DNA of 64,000 bases from Streptomyces sp. MMG1121 (GCF_001280015.1 NZ_LGDV01000164.1:48934-112933); one strand, 5' to 3'. Shown: positions 52,197-60,100, counted from the first letter of the stretch. The notes: generated by a model not told the origin, from the sequence alone. Numbers and translations are program-made.

Positions 52197-52487
52197 CTAC
52201 TTGAACGAGTTGTTGCAGCCCATGGACGAGCCCAGGGACGACTGCTGCGCACCCGGGTTGCCCTCGCCGTTCAGGCCGTTGCCCAGAACGCCGTTGAGGA
52301 TGCCGACCTCGCCGAGGACGTCTGCGTTCAGGTCGTGCGACCGGCAGGTGCTGCTCTGCGAGATATTGAATTCATCGCCGCCTCTGCCCCTGCCCCCGCC
52401 CTGGTCGGCGTGGGCAGTGCCGGCACCCAGGAGCCCGAGGCTCCCGAATGCGGCGACGAGAACGGCGGCGGTGCGGAGCTTCTGCAT
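52197..52487 (-). CDS. Small secreted two-Cys protein, GEGNPGAQ group (member 1)
   Basis: 96 residues. Signal MQKLRTAAVLVAAFGSLGLL, cleavage after AHA (about residue 27). After a Gly-rich spacer the conserved core reads ISQSSTCRSHDLN, DVLGEVGILNGVLGN and LNGEGNPGAQQSSLGS with MGCNNSF at the end. The two Cys (TCRSHD, MGC) frame a hydrophobic LxxLxxxL helix or strand. Paralogues lie at 52711-53004 and 54856-55131. ATG at 52487 with CGGAGA. Upstream lie a palindrome (52516-52530) and the TACGAAATAC box (52557-52566). It is not a chaplin, as it lacks the NVPVNVCG-type core. Confidence 0.75.
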   Translation of the reverse strand: MQKLRTAAVLVAAFGSLGLLGAGTAHADQGGGRGRGGDEFNISQSSTCRSHDLNADVLGEVGILNGVLGNGLNGEGNPGAQQSSLGSSMGCNNSFK

Positions 52488-52515
52488 GTGATCTCCGATG
52501 GAATGAGGTGGATGC

Positions 52516-52530
52516 GATCTCTGGGAAATC
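52516..52530 (-). promoter_or_regulatory. Conserved palindromic element, imperfect copy
   Basis: On the minus strand GATTTCCCAGAGATC, then GCATCC, 28 nt before the ATG at 52487. It corresponds to the perfect palindromes before the two paralogues (53031-53045, 54815-54829). One arm has diverged. Confidence 0.5.
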
Positions 52531-52556
52531 GCCATCTTTGTCAACATGAATGCTGA

Positions 52557-52566
52557 TACGAAATAC
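52557..52566 (-). promoter_or_regulatory. GTATTTCGTA box, copy 1
   Basis: Plus-strand TACGAAATAC, 70 nt upstream of the start at 52487. The same 10-mer lies 68 nt upstream of the paralogue at 53004. It may be a promoter or activator element. Confidence 0.4.
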
Positions 52567-52635
52567 CCGAGAAATCGAGCGACGCGCCGAACTCGAGCTG
52601 TTTTTCGCTATCTCGGAGAACTGTCGGCGCACACA

Positions 52636-52678
52636 AATGGTCCCGGCGCCCGGCCTGCGGCCCGGCGCCGGGACCATT
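52636..52678 (-). terminator. Terminator of the gene at 52711-53004
   Basis: A perfect 15-bp stem AATGGTCCCGGCGCC (52636-52650) with its complement 52664-52678, flanked by A/T on both sides. Confidence 0.85.
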
Positions 52679-52710
52679 TACCGTCCGGCGTCTCGGCGCC
52701 GGACCACGGC

Positions 52711-53004
52711 TCAGAAGGCGCTGTTGTTGCAGCCCATCGTCGAGCCGATGTTGGTGGCCTGGGCGCCCGGGTTGCCCTCGCCGTTCAGGGCGTTGCCCAG
52801 CAGGCCGTTGAGCAGGCCGACCTCGCCGAGGACGTCGAGGTTCAGGTCGTGCGACTTGCAGTGGGAGCTCTGCGTGATGTTGAACCTGTCCCCGTGGTCG
52901 CCGCCCTTGCCGTCGCCCTGGCCGCCGGCGTACGCCGTGCCGCTCACGAGTCCGATGCTGCTGAGTGCGGCAACCAGGACGGCAACGTTGCGAAGCTTGC
53001 GCAT
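52711..53004 (-). CDS. Small secreted two-Cys protein, GEGNPGAQ group (member 2)
   Basis: 97 residues. Signal MRKLRNVAVLVAALSSIGLV, cleavage after AYA (about residue 26). A Gly/Asp-rich spacer leads to ITQSSHCKSHDLN, DVLGEVGLLNGLLGN and LNGEGNPGAQATNIGS with MGCNNSAF at the end. It is the closest relative of the protein at 52197-52487, in tandem and same orientation. Each has its own terminator, so they are transcribed separately. ATG at 53004 with CGGAGA; a perfect palindrome lies 26 nt upstream. Function unknown. Confidence 0.75.
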   Translation of the reverse strand: MRKLRNVAVLVAALSSIGLVSGTAYAGGQGDGKGGDHGDRFNITQSSHCKSHDLNLDVLGEVGLLNGLLGNALNGEGNPGAQATNIGSTMGCNNSAF

Positions 53005-53030
53005 GTCATCTCCGTGGAGTGAGTGGATGC

Positions 53031-53045
53031 GATCTGTGACAGATC
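53031..53045 (-). promoter_or_regulatory. Conserved palindromic element
   Basis: GATCTGTCACAGATC followed by GCATCCACTC on the minus strand, ending exactly 26 nt before the ATG at 53004. Only the three central bases differ from a perfect palindrome. The copy at 54815-54829 has the same spacing to its gene. Confidence 0.65.
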
Positions 53046-53071
53046 GACTTTTTACAGTTACGGGAGATTAG

Positions 53072-53081
53072 TACGAAATAC
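53072..53081 (-). promoter_or_regulatory. GTATTTCGTA box, copy 2
   Basis: Plus-strand TACGAAATAC, 68 nt upstream of the start at 53004 and identical to the box at 52557-52566. CGTAAC lies just downstream on the minus strand (53058-53063). Confidence 0.4.
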
Positions 53082-53125
53082 GCTAAAACCGGCAACGACG
53101 CGCCGCTTTCGTGATCGTGAAGCAA

Positions 53126-53203
53126 AAACACCCGGAAGTCGTATCGCATGCGAACGGGCCTCTCGGTGGCGATCTCCGAAAGGCCCGCGCATGCCGGGTG
53201 TTT
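53126..53203 (-). terminator. Long interrupted hairpin after the gene at 53215
   Basis: AAACACCCGG (53126-53135) pairs with CCGGGTGTTT (53194-53203). Inside, GCATGCG and CGGGCCT (53146-53161) pair with AGGCCCG and CGCATGC (53181-53194, sharing a base). The outer arm ends in A/T, giving a terminator for the minus-strand gene. Confidence 0.65.
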
Positions 53204-53214
53204 CCGTCCGGACG

Positions 53215-53691
53215 TCAGCGCGAATGCGCGTTGGCGAGAGCGTTCGACTGACTGTTGGCCTGGGTGCAGTCGATGCCCCGGGTCTCGGAGGCGGCGAGCA
53301 GAGCGACCGGGACGTTCGCGCCGAGCAGGGTCTGCGGGCTGCACTCCTGGGACGGACGGAACAGGTTGGCCTGGCCGACCGGAGCGCCCAGTCCCGGCTG
53401 CGGGGCCGCCGGCGAAATCTGCGGATTGATCTGCGGATTCAGCTGAGGGTTGAGCTGCGGAGCGACATCGGTGCCCCGCTGTGGGGCCGCCTGTGGCGCC
53501 GGGTTGCCGTAGCTCTGTGCGGTCGCCTGGGCGGAGGTGGCCGAGGCGGCCTGGGCGTCCGGCTGTGAAAGGGGCGGCGGCGAGGCCCCGTTGTAGGCGG
53601 CGGGGGTGACGGCGGAGCTTGGGCCGGCACCGACGGCGGTCAGACCGCCGGCTGCTGCGACGACGAGCGCGACTTGACGAAGCTTGCGCAT
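53215..53691 (-). CDS. Secreted protein, MRKL/FRPxQECSPQT group with Pro/Gln-rich linker (member 2)
   Basis: 158 residues. Signal MRKLRQVALVVAAAGGLTAV, cleavage after SSA (about residue 27). A disordered Pro/Ala/Gln/Ser linker (about 30-110) includes QLNPQLNPQINPQISP repeats. The C-terminal 48 residues hold LFRPSQECSPQT...IDCTQANSQSN, matching the short protein at 50430-50675. The 5' end is nearly an inverted copy of that at 54017: GAAGGGCCGAGG, TTTCATGCGCAAGCTTC. The two genes are divergent with 325 nt between. It looks like a surface protein with a flexible stalk and a small disulfide-closed end domain. Confidence 0.72.
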   Translation of the reverse strand: MRKLRQVALVVAAAGGLTAVGAGPSSAVTPAAYNGASPPPLSQPDAQAASATSAQATAQSYGNPAPQAAPQRGTDVAPQLNPQLNPQINPQISPAAPQPGLGAPVGQANLFRPSQECSPQTLLGANVPVALLAASETRGIDCTQANSQSNALANAHSR

Positions 53692-54016
53692 GAAATCCTC
53701 GGCCCTTCATTGACCTGTGCACGGAACCTGGCGAAATGCTGGTGAAGCAGCGGCAGTTGTCGCTGTTTGTTGTTGCCCTGAGCGGTGGCGATGGGTCATC
53801 GTTCTTGCCCGGTGGGGAACGAGAACTGCGCGGACTCGGATACGGGTGTCGCGCCGGGGTCACCCATTTGCCGCAAGGGCATAGGGGCCGCACCGCCTGC
53901 CCGGGTGGCTGGCAAATGGGTGACGGACCTTTGGGTGCCGTGACCACGGCGCGGGATTCTTCGTTCCGACGGGGAGATGGATTTCCCTTTTCAGGTATCG
54001 AAGGGCCGAGGGTTTC
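53692..54016. promoter_or_regulatory. Divergent promoter region flanked by inverted duplicate gene starts
   Basis: 325 nt between two genes reading outward. The ends are inverted copies of about 30 nt (GAAGGGCCGAGGRTTTC before each ATG). No coding potential. The middle contains G-rich tracts; I could not assign hexamers with confidence. Confidence 0.45.
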
Positions 54017-54781
54017 ATGCGCAAGCTTCACAAGGCCGCGCTCGTTCTGGCAGCGGCCGGTGGTCTGTCCGCCATGGGCGCCGGCGTCAGCCAAGCCGCC
54101 ACTCCCGTCGGATATGGCGGTGCTGCTCCAACACCGGCTCCGATGCAGCCGGATGCCCAGGCCGCGCCCCCGGCATACGCGCCACAGCAGCAGCCGCCTT
54201 ACGCCGCGGCCTCGGGCACGTCGCAGGGCGTGGCACAGGTCTCCCCTCCGCAGTACCAGCAGCAGTACGCGCCCCCGCCGCCGCAGTACGCACCGCCGCA
54301 GCCGCCCCCGCAGCAGCAGACCGGCTACGCCGCCGCGTCCGCCTCGTCGCAGGGCACGGCGCAGGCCTCCACCTCGCCGTACCCGCAGCCGCCGCAGTAC
54401 GCCCCGCAGCCGCAGTACGCTCCTCCGCCGCCGCAGTACGCCCCGCAGCCGCAGTACGCTCCTCCGCCGCCGCAGTACGCCCCGCAGCCGCAGTACGCCC
54501 CGCAGCAGCCGGCTCCGCAGCAGCCGGCCCCGCAGGTCACGCCGCAGGTCGTGCCCCAGGTCATGCCGCAGGTCGCCCCGCAGGTCGCCGTACCCCAGGG
54601 CTTCGCCCCGGACACCCCGACGCGGGTCACCCCGCAGGTGAACCCCCAGGTGAACCCGCAGGTGAACCCGCTCGTCAACCCGATGCTCGGGGCGCCGAGC
54701 GTCCCGGAGTTGGCGCCGGTCGGCCTCGGACAGGTCGCGGCACCGCCCCTCGGTCAGCTGGGTCTTCCCCGGCTCGGCTGA
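54017..54781 (+). CDS. Secreted Pro/Gln/Tyr-rich repeat protein, MRKL group
   Basis: 254 residues. Signal MRKLHKAALVLAAAGGLSAM, cleavage after SQA (about residue 27). The remainder is low complexity: PQYAP units (three tandem 13-residue repeats PPPQYAPQPQYAP near 125-165), then PQV repeats and VNPQVNPQVNPLVNP, which resembles the NPQLNPQINP tract of the divergent paralogue at 53215. It lacks the Cys-containing end. Such Pro/Tyr-rich sequences suit an extended wall-associated or cross-linked protein. ATG at 54017 preceded by GAGGGTTTC. The gene at 54856 follows 74 nt on and may be co-transcribed. Confidence 0.7.
   Translation: MRKLHKAALVLAAAGGLSAMGAGVSQAATPVGYGGAAPTPAPMQPDAQAAPPAYAPQQQPPYAAASGTSQGVAQVSPPQYQQQYAPPPPQYAPPQPPPQQQTGYAAASASSQGTAQASTSPYPQPPQYAPQPQYAPPPPQYAPQPQYAPPPPQYAPQPQYAPQQPAPQQPAPQVTPQVVPQVMPQVAPQVAVPQGFAPDTPTRVTPQVNPQVNPQVNPLVNPMLGAPSVPELAPVGLGQVAAPPLGQLGLPRLG
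54392..54508 (+). repeat. 39-bp tandem repeat inside the Pro/Tyr-rich gene
   Basis: A 39-nt unit encoding 13 residues starts at 54392, 54431 and 54470. The first two copies are identical; the third matches for about 27 nt. The near identity indicates recent expansion or ongoing slippage. Confidence 0.8.
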
Positions 54782-54814
54782 CGGCCCCGCCGTCATCGTC
54801 CGCACTTCCCGCTC

Positions 54815-54829
54815 GATCTGCCGCAGATC
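54815..54829 (+). promoter_or_regulatory. Conserved palindromic element
   Basis: GATCTGCCGCAGATC followed by ACATCCGCTC, ending exactly 26 nt before the ATG at 54856, the same spacing as at 53031-53045. It may act as an operator or as an mRNA hairpin just before the ribosome-binding site. Confidence 0.65.
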
Positions 54830-54855
54830 ACATCCGCTCGACCAACGGAGAACCA

Positions 54856-55131
54856 ATGCGCACGTTCCACAAGGCAGTCCTCGCAGGCGCCGTCATCGGC
54901 AGCGTCTGCTCCTTCGGCGGCAACACCGCCTTCGCACACGGTGAGCCGGGCCATGACGTCGACGTCACGCAGGGCACCGAGTGCCGCTCGCACGACATGA
55001 ACATCGAAGTGCTCGGCAACATCAGCGCCCTCTCCTCCGCCGCGGCCAACCTGCTGAACGGCGAAGGGAACCCGGGTGCGCAGCAGAGCCACCTCGGTTC
55101 GGACATGGGCTGCAACAGCCAGGCGTTCTGA
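54856..55131 (+). CDS. Small secreted two-Cys protein, GEGNPGAQ group (member 3)
   Basis: 91 residues. Signal MRTFHKAVLAGAVIGSVCSF, cleavage after AFA (about residue 27; this signal itself holds a Cys). The mature core is VTQGTECRSHDMN, EVLGNISALSSAAANL and LNGEGNPGAQQSHLGS, ending MGCNSQAF. It lacks the Gly-rich spacer of the other two members and is the most diverged. ATG at 54856 with CGGAGA; the palindrome lies 26 nt upstream. A terminator follows. Function unknown. Confidence 0.75.
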   Translation: MRTFHKAVLAGAVIGSVCSFGGNTAFAHGEPGHDVDVTQGTECRSHDMNIEVLGNISALSSAAANLLNGEGNPGAQQSHLGSDMGCNSQAF

Positions 55132-55155
55132 CAGGCGAGGCGCGTGCGACCTGTT

Positions 55156-55184
55156 GAGCCCCTTCCCCGAGCGGGAGGGGGCTC
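55156..55184 (+). terminator. Terminator at the end of the secreted-protein cluster
   Basis: GAGCCCCTTCCC (55156-55167) pairs with GGGAGGGGGCTC (55173-55184) with one mismatch, 25 nt after the stop. Confidence 0.65.
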
Positions 55185-55295
55185 GTTCGCGCATCCGGAC
55201 GGCGGGCAGGGGCGTCCTGACCGGTATGGACATGCAGAAGTCGGCGTCACGGACCGGGTCGCCGCAAGGATGTTCCGGTACGGATCGTCGTCCTC

Positions 55296-56018
55296 GTGCC
55301 GGTCGTGCCGGTGCGGATGGCGTGGGACGCGCTCGTCGTCGCCGGACGGTTTCTGCTGGACACGGTGGTGCGACCGGTCGGGCGCGTGCTTGTCGTCGTA
55401 CCGGCCGTGTTCTTGTACCGGTACGTGCTCACTACGGTCGGACGGCCCCTCGCCCGGCCGGCGCGGCATCTGGTCGTCGTGCCCGCCCAGTGGCTGTGCA
55501 CCTGGGTCCTCGCGCCCGTCGCCGGCGCTGTCGGCGTCGCCCTGTACGGGGTGCTGCGCGTTCTGTTCGTCCTGCCCGCCCTTGCGCTGCGGCGCTGGGT
55601 CCTCGTGCCCGTCGGGCGGGTTCTGGCCGTCGTGGCGCGGGAGGTGGGGGAGGCCCTCGGGCATGCGTGGCGGATCGCCGGGCGGATCTCGCGGGCCCTC
55701 GGGCGGGTTCTCGGGACGCTCTTCCGGTGGATCTTCGTGGAGCCCGGGCGACGGGTGTACCGGACCGTGCTCGCCCCGGTCGGACACGTCGTCCGGGACG
55801 CCGTCCTGCGGCCGGCCGCCGCGGGCGCGCGCGTGGTGGGGCGGGCCGTGCGCGAGGCGCCGGCCAGCGCGCGTGACGCGGTACGACAGACACGGGCCGA
55901 CGCGCGACGAGCACTGTTCGGCGCACCCCGGCAGCCGGTCGCGGTGGACCGGGGGGAACTTCGGGGGCCCTCGGCACGTACTCTTGATAGGAGTACGACC
56001 GCTCTCACGAAGGACTAG
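55296..56018 (+). CDS. Repetitive hydrophobic/basic protein, unknown function
   Basis: 240 residues from the GTG at 55296; the true start may be a few codons upstream, because similar hydrophobic sequence (VPVRIVVLV) precedes it. The sequence is a series of similar units in which an Arg-rich turn (RPVGRVLVVV, RPLARPARHLVVV, VPVGRVLAVV, EPGRRVYRTVL) alternates with a hydrophobic segment. This suggests a membrane-surface protein with repeated amphipathic helices. I recall an uncharacterised gene at this place in other Streptomyces. It ends 4 nt before the proposed start of the DUF2344 gene, so they are coupled. Confidence 0.65.
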   Translation: MPVVPVRMAWDALVVAGRFLLDTVVRPVGRVLVVVPAVFLYRYVLTTVGRPLARPARHLVVVPAQWLCTWVLAPVAGAVGVALYGVLRVLFVLPALALRRWVLVPVGRVLAVVAREVGEALGHAWRIAGRISRALGRVLGTLFRWIFVEPGRRVYRTVLAPVGHVVRDAVLRPAAAGARVVGRAVREAPASARDAVRQTRADARRALFGAPRQPVAVDRGELRGPSARTLDRSTTALTKD

Positions 56019-56022
56019 GACA

Positions 56023-56841
56023 CTGGGCAAGCGACAGCCCGAAGGCCCGCCGCCCGCACCCGCGGTGCAGCGCATCCGACTGCGCTACACCAAGCGCGGC
56101 CGCCTGAGGTTCACCAGCCACCGAGACTTCCAGCGCGCCTTCGAGCGTGCGCTGCGCCGCGCCGACGTACCCATGGCGTACTCGGCCGGATTCACGCCGC
56201 ATCCGAAGGTGTCGTACGCCAATGCCGCACCCACCGGCACGGGCAGTGAGGCGGAGTACCTGGAGATCGCGCTCACCGAGGCGCGGGATCCGGAGAAACT
56301 GAGAGTTCTGCTCGACGAGTCGCTGCCCGTCGGGCTCGACATCGTCGACGCGGTCGAGGCGCGGACCTCCGGTCTCGCCGACCGGCTGACGGCCTCCGTC
56401 TGGGAGCTGCGGCTGGACGGCGTCGACCTCGGTGACGCCGAGCGCGCGGTCGAGGCCTTCACCGGGGCCGACACCGTGGAGGTGCAGCGCATGACCAAGA
56501 ACGGCGTCCGTACCTTCGACGCCCGCCCGGCCGTGGCGAGCCTGGAAACACATGGTTCACCGGCTGATAGGCCGACCGACCAGCCCTGTGCGATACTGCG
56601 GCTGGTTGTTCGGCACGTGACGCCTGCCGTACGACCCGACGACGTCCTGTCCGGTCTCCGCGCCGTGGCCGACCTGGCGCCGCCGGTCCCCGCAGCGGTG
56701 ACCAGGCTGGCGCAGGGGCTGTTCGATGAAGAGACCGGCACGGTGACCGACCCGCTCGCGCCCGACCGCGAGGCAACCGGGGCCCTGACGGCCAGACCGG
56801 CGGCCGCCGCGACGACGTCGACGCCGGAAGGTTCCGCGTAG
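56023..56841 (+). CDS. DUF2344 / TIGR03936 family radical SAM-linked protein
   Basis: 272 residues if started at the CTG at 56023, which has AAGGA 8 nt upstream and gives the GKRQPEGPPPAPAVQR start I recall from other Streptomyces. A GTG at 56065 is the alternative. RIRLRYTKRGRLRFTSHRDF, RADVPMAYSAGFTPHPKVSY and EYLEIALTEARDPEKL define TIGR03936. The family is normally fused or adjacent to TIGR03960 radical SAM proteins; that partner is at 39010-40971. Its position just before the RNase E gene is conserved, pointing to an RNA-related role. The last 60 residues are Ala/Thr-rich and variable. Confidence 0.85.
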   Translation: MGKRQPEGPPPAPAVQRIRLRYTKRGRLRFTSHRDFQRAFERALRRADVPMAYSAGFTPHPKVSYANAAPTGTGSEAEYLEIALTEARDPEKLRVLLDESLPVGLDIVDAVEARTSGLADRLTASVWELRLDGVDLGDAERAVEAFTGADTVEVQRMTKNGVRTFDARPAVASLETHGSPADRPTDQPCAILRLVVRHVTPAVRPDDVLSGLRAVADLAPPVPAAVTRLAQGLFDEETGTVTDPLAPDREATGALTARPAAAATTSTPEGSA

Positions 56842-57103
56842 GGACGGACGTCGTAGCGCCGCCCTCGTACTCGGGAGCCACCTGGGTCGGGCAGCGCACC
56901 GACCAGAAGACTTTCGCCAGGCCGTACCGACAAGGCGTACGGAACCGGCGAGACAGGACACAGAGTGCTCCCGTGCGGCGCCCGCGCCCCGGACGGCGGC
57001 CATAGCGCATCGCGCGGGCCGCGGACGTCAACGGCGGACGGCCCTTCGAGGCCGTCGCCGGACCAGGCGCGGCGCCCGGGAGCCTGACGGGAGAAACGCC
57101 CGC

Positions 57104-60100
57104 ATGCTCGAACCGACCGAACCCGCAGAGGGTTCCGAACTGAACACGCCCAGCGACACCCTGCCGCCGCGCAGGCGTCGCCGTGCCGCATCCCGCCCGG
57201 CGGGGCCGCCGGCCGCGGCCGAGGCATCCGCCGAGGCGACCGTGCCGGCCATACCGGCCGACGAGGCGGACGAGGCTGCTGAGCAGCTTGTGACCGACGA
57301 GGTCGAGGAGACCGCCGAGGCTGGCGAGGCCGCTCAGGCGCCTGCCGCCGAGGAGGCCCCTGCCGCCGCGCGTCCGCGTCGCCGGGCCACGCGACGGGCG
57401 TCCGCCCCCGCGGGGGCACCCTCGTCCACCGAGGCCGTCGAGGCCGCCGTACCGGCCGCGTCCGCTGCCACCGAGACCGAGAAGGCCGCTGCCGTGACCG
57501 ACGGTGGCGAGGTCGTCGTCGGCGAGGAGGCCGCACCGCGCCGCACCCGTCGCCGGGCCACGCGCACCGTTTCCACGCCCCCCGCCGAGGCGGAGGCGTC
57601 CCCCGCCGTCGAGCCCGCCGCCGAGGCTGGCGAGGCCGCTCAGGTGCCTGCCGCCGAGGAGGCCCCTGCCGCCGCGCGTCCGCGTCGTCGCGCGACCCGT
57701 CGTTCCTCCGCGCCCGCCGGGGCGCCGTCGTCCGCCGAGGCCGTCGAGGCCGTCGTAGCGGCCGAGCCGGCACCGCAGGAGACCGCAGGGGCCGCGGGGG
57801 CCGAGGAGGAGCAGCCCGCCGCGCGTCCGCGTCGCCGGGCCACGCGCCGTGCGGCCGCGCCCGCCGGGGCTCCGCAGGCCGCCGAGGAGGCCCCGGCGGC
57901 CGCCGAGGTCGCAGAGGCCGCCGCTCCCGCCGTGGAGGAAGCCGCCCCCGCCGCCGACGAGGCCGCTTCGCGGCGCAGTCGTCGGCGTGCCACCCGCCGG
58001 GTGTCCGCGCCCGCCGGCGGCCCCGCGCCGGACGAGGCACCCGTGGCCGAGGAGGCCGCCGCCCAGGAGCCGCAGGCCGTCGAGGCCGTCGCCGAGGCCC
58101 CGGCCGAGGAGACCGCCCCGCGTCGTTCCCGGCGTCGGGTCGTGCGTGCCGCGTCCGGGTTCTCCGAGCCCGCGCGGTCCGCTCGCGCCAAGGCCGCCGC
58201 GGCTGCCGAAGCCGACGAGGCCGACGAGGCCGAGTCCACGCGCCGCCCGGCCCGGCCCGCCGTCGCCGTCTTCCAGGCGCCGGTGTTCGCCGAGCCGAAG
58301 TTCCAGACCCCGCAGCGCGCCGCCGCCGAGGCCGCGGCCGAGGCCGCCGGTACGGAGGAGACCGCGGAGCAGGCGGAGGAGCGCGCCGAGGCCGCCCCGC
58401 GCCGTCGCCGTCGCCGAGGTGCCGTCGAGGAGCCGCAGGCCGTCGAGGCCCCCGCCGTGGAAGAGGAGACGGAGGAGGCCGCCGAGTCCGTCGAGGACCT
58501 CGCCGAGGGCGAGGAGGCCGACGAGACCGAGGGCGCCGACGGCTTCGAGGAGTCCGGCTCCCGTCGCCGTCGCCGTCGTGGCGGCCGTCGCCGCCGTCGC
58601 GGTGAGGCCGCCGAGGGCGAGGGCGACGAGCTGATCGCCGAACAGGCCGCGCAGGACGCCGAGGACACCGCCGAGCAGGAGGAAGAGGACGCCGAGGAGG
58701 CTCGTGGCGACGAGTCCGGCGGCTCCAGCTCCAGCCGCCGGCGCCGTCGTCGTCGGCGCCGTGCCGGTGACACCGGCGCCGACACCGAGCCCGACGAGGG
58801 CGACCCGGAGCGTACGGTCGTCAAGGTCCGCGAGCCGCGCAAGCCCAGCGAGCCGTCCGACGAGGTGCAGTCCATCAAGGGCTCGACCCGGCTGGAGGCC
58901 AAGAAGCAGCGCCGCCGCGAAGGCCGTGAGCAGGGGCGCCGACGCGTTCCGATCATCACCGAGGCCGAGTTCCTGGCCCGCCGCGAGGCCGTCGAGCGCG
59001 TGATGATCGTGCGCCAGCACGGCGAGCGCACGCAGATCGGCGTCCTGGAGGACGGCGTGCTCGTCGAGCACTACGTCAACAAGGAGCAGTCGACCTCGTA
59101 CGTCGGCAACGTGTACCTGGGCAAGGTGCAGAACGTGCTGCCGTCGATGGAGGCCGCCTTCATCGACATCGGCAAGGGCCGCAACGCCGTCCTGTACGCC
59201 GGTGAGGTCAACTTCGAGGCGCTGGGCATGGCCAACGGCCCGCGTCGCATCGAGTCCGCCCTCAAGTCCGGCCAGCCCGTGCTCGTCCAGGTGACGAAGG
59301 ACCCGATCGGACACAAGGGCGCGCGTCTGACCAGCCAGGTCTCGCTGCCCGGCCGTTACCTCGTGTACGTCCCCGAGGGCTCGATGACCGGCATCAGCCG
59401 CAAGCTGCCCGACACCGAGCGGGCCCGGCTGAAGACCATCCTCAAGAAGATCGTCCCCGAGGACGCGGGCGTCATCGTGCGCACCGCCGCCGAGGGCGCG
59501 AGCGAGGAGGAGCTGCGCCGGGACGTCGAGCGGCTGCAGGCGCAGTGGGAGGACATCCAGAAGAAGGCCAAGAGCGGCAACGCGCCGACGCTGCTGTACG
59601 GCGAGCCGGACATGACCGTCCGGGTCGTCCGCGACATCTTCAACGAGGACTTCACCAAGGTCGTCGTCAGCGGTGACGACGCCTGGGAGACCATCCACGG
59701 CTATGTCTCGCACGTTGCGCCCGACCTCGCCGGCCGGCTGTCGAAGTGGACCTCCGAGGTCGACGTCTTCGCCACGTACCGGATCGACGAGCAGCTCGCC
59801 AAGGCGCTGGACCGCAAGGTCTGGCTGCCCAGTGGCGGCTCGCTGGTGATCGACCGGACCGAGGCGATGGTCGTCGTCGACGTCAACACCGGCAAGTTCA
59901 CCGGCCAGGGCGGCAACCTGGAGGAGACGGTCACCAGGAACAACCTGGAGGCGGCCGAGGAGATCGTGCGCCAGCTGCGGCTGCGCGACCTCGGCGGCAT
60001 CATCGTGATCGACTTCATCGACATGGTGCTGGAGTCCAACCGGGATCTGGTGCTGCGGCGACTGCTGGAGTGCCTGGGCCGGGACCGGACCAAGCACCAG

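Noticed and set aside
53058..53063. CGTAAC as a BldN (developmental sigma factor) -35 element
   Set aside because: CGTAAC is present upstream of the gene at 53004, but the matching -10 (CGTTGA-like) is not found at the expected distance and the paralogue at 52487 lacks it.
54392..54508. CRISPR-like direct repeats
   Set aside because: The 39-bp repeats are contiguous, in frame and encode Pro/Tyr-rich protein; there are no spacers or cas genes.
50430..55131. Chaplin or rodlin genes
   Set aside because: Size and secretion fit, but the chaplin core (NVPVNVCGN-like with GLLNPAFGN) and rodlin sequence are absent. The resemblance is general, so no such name is given.
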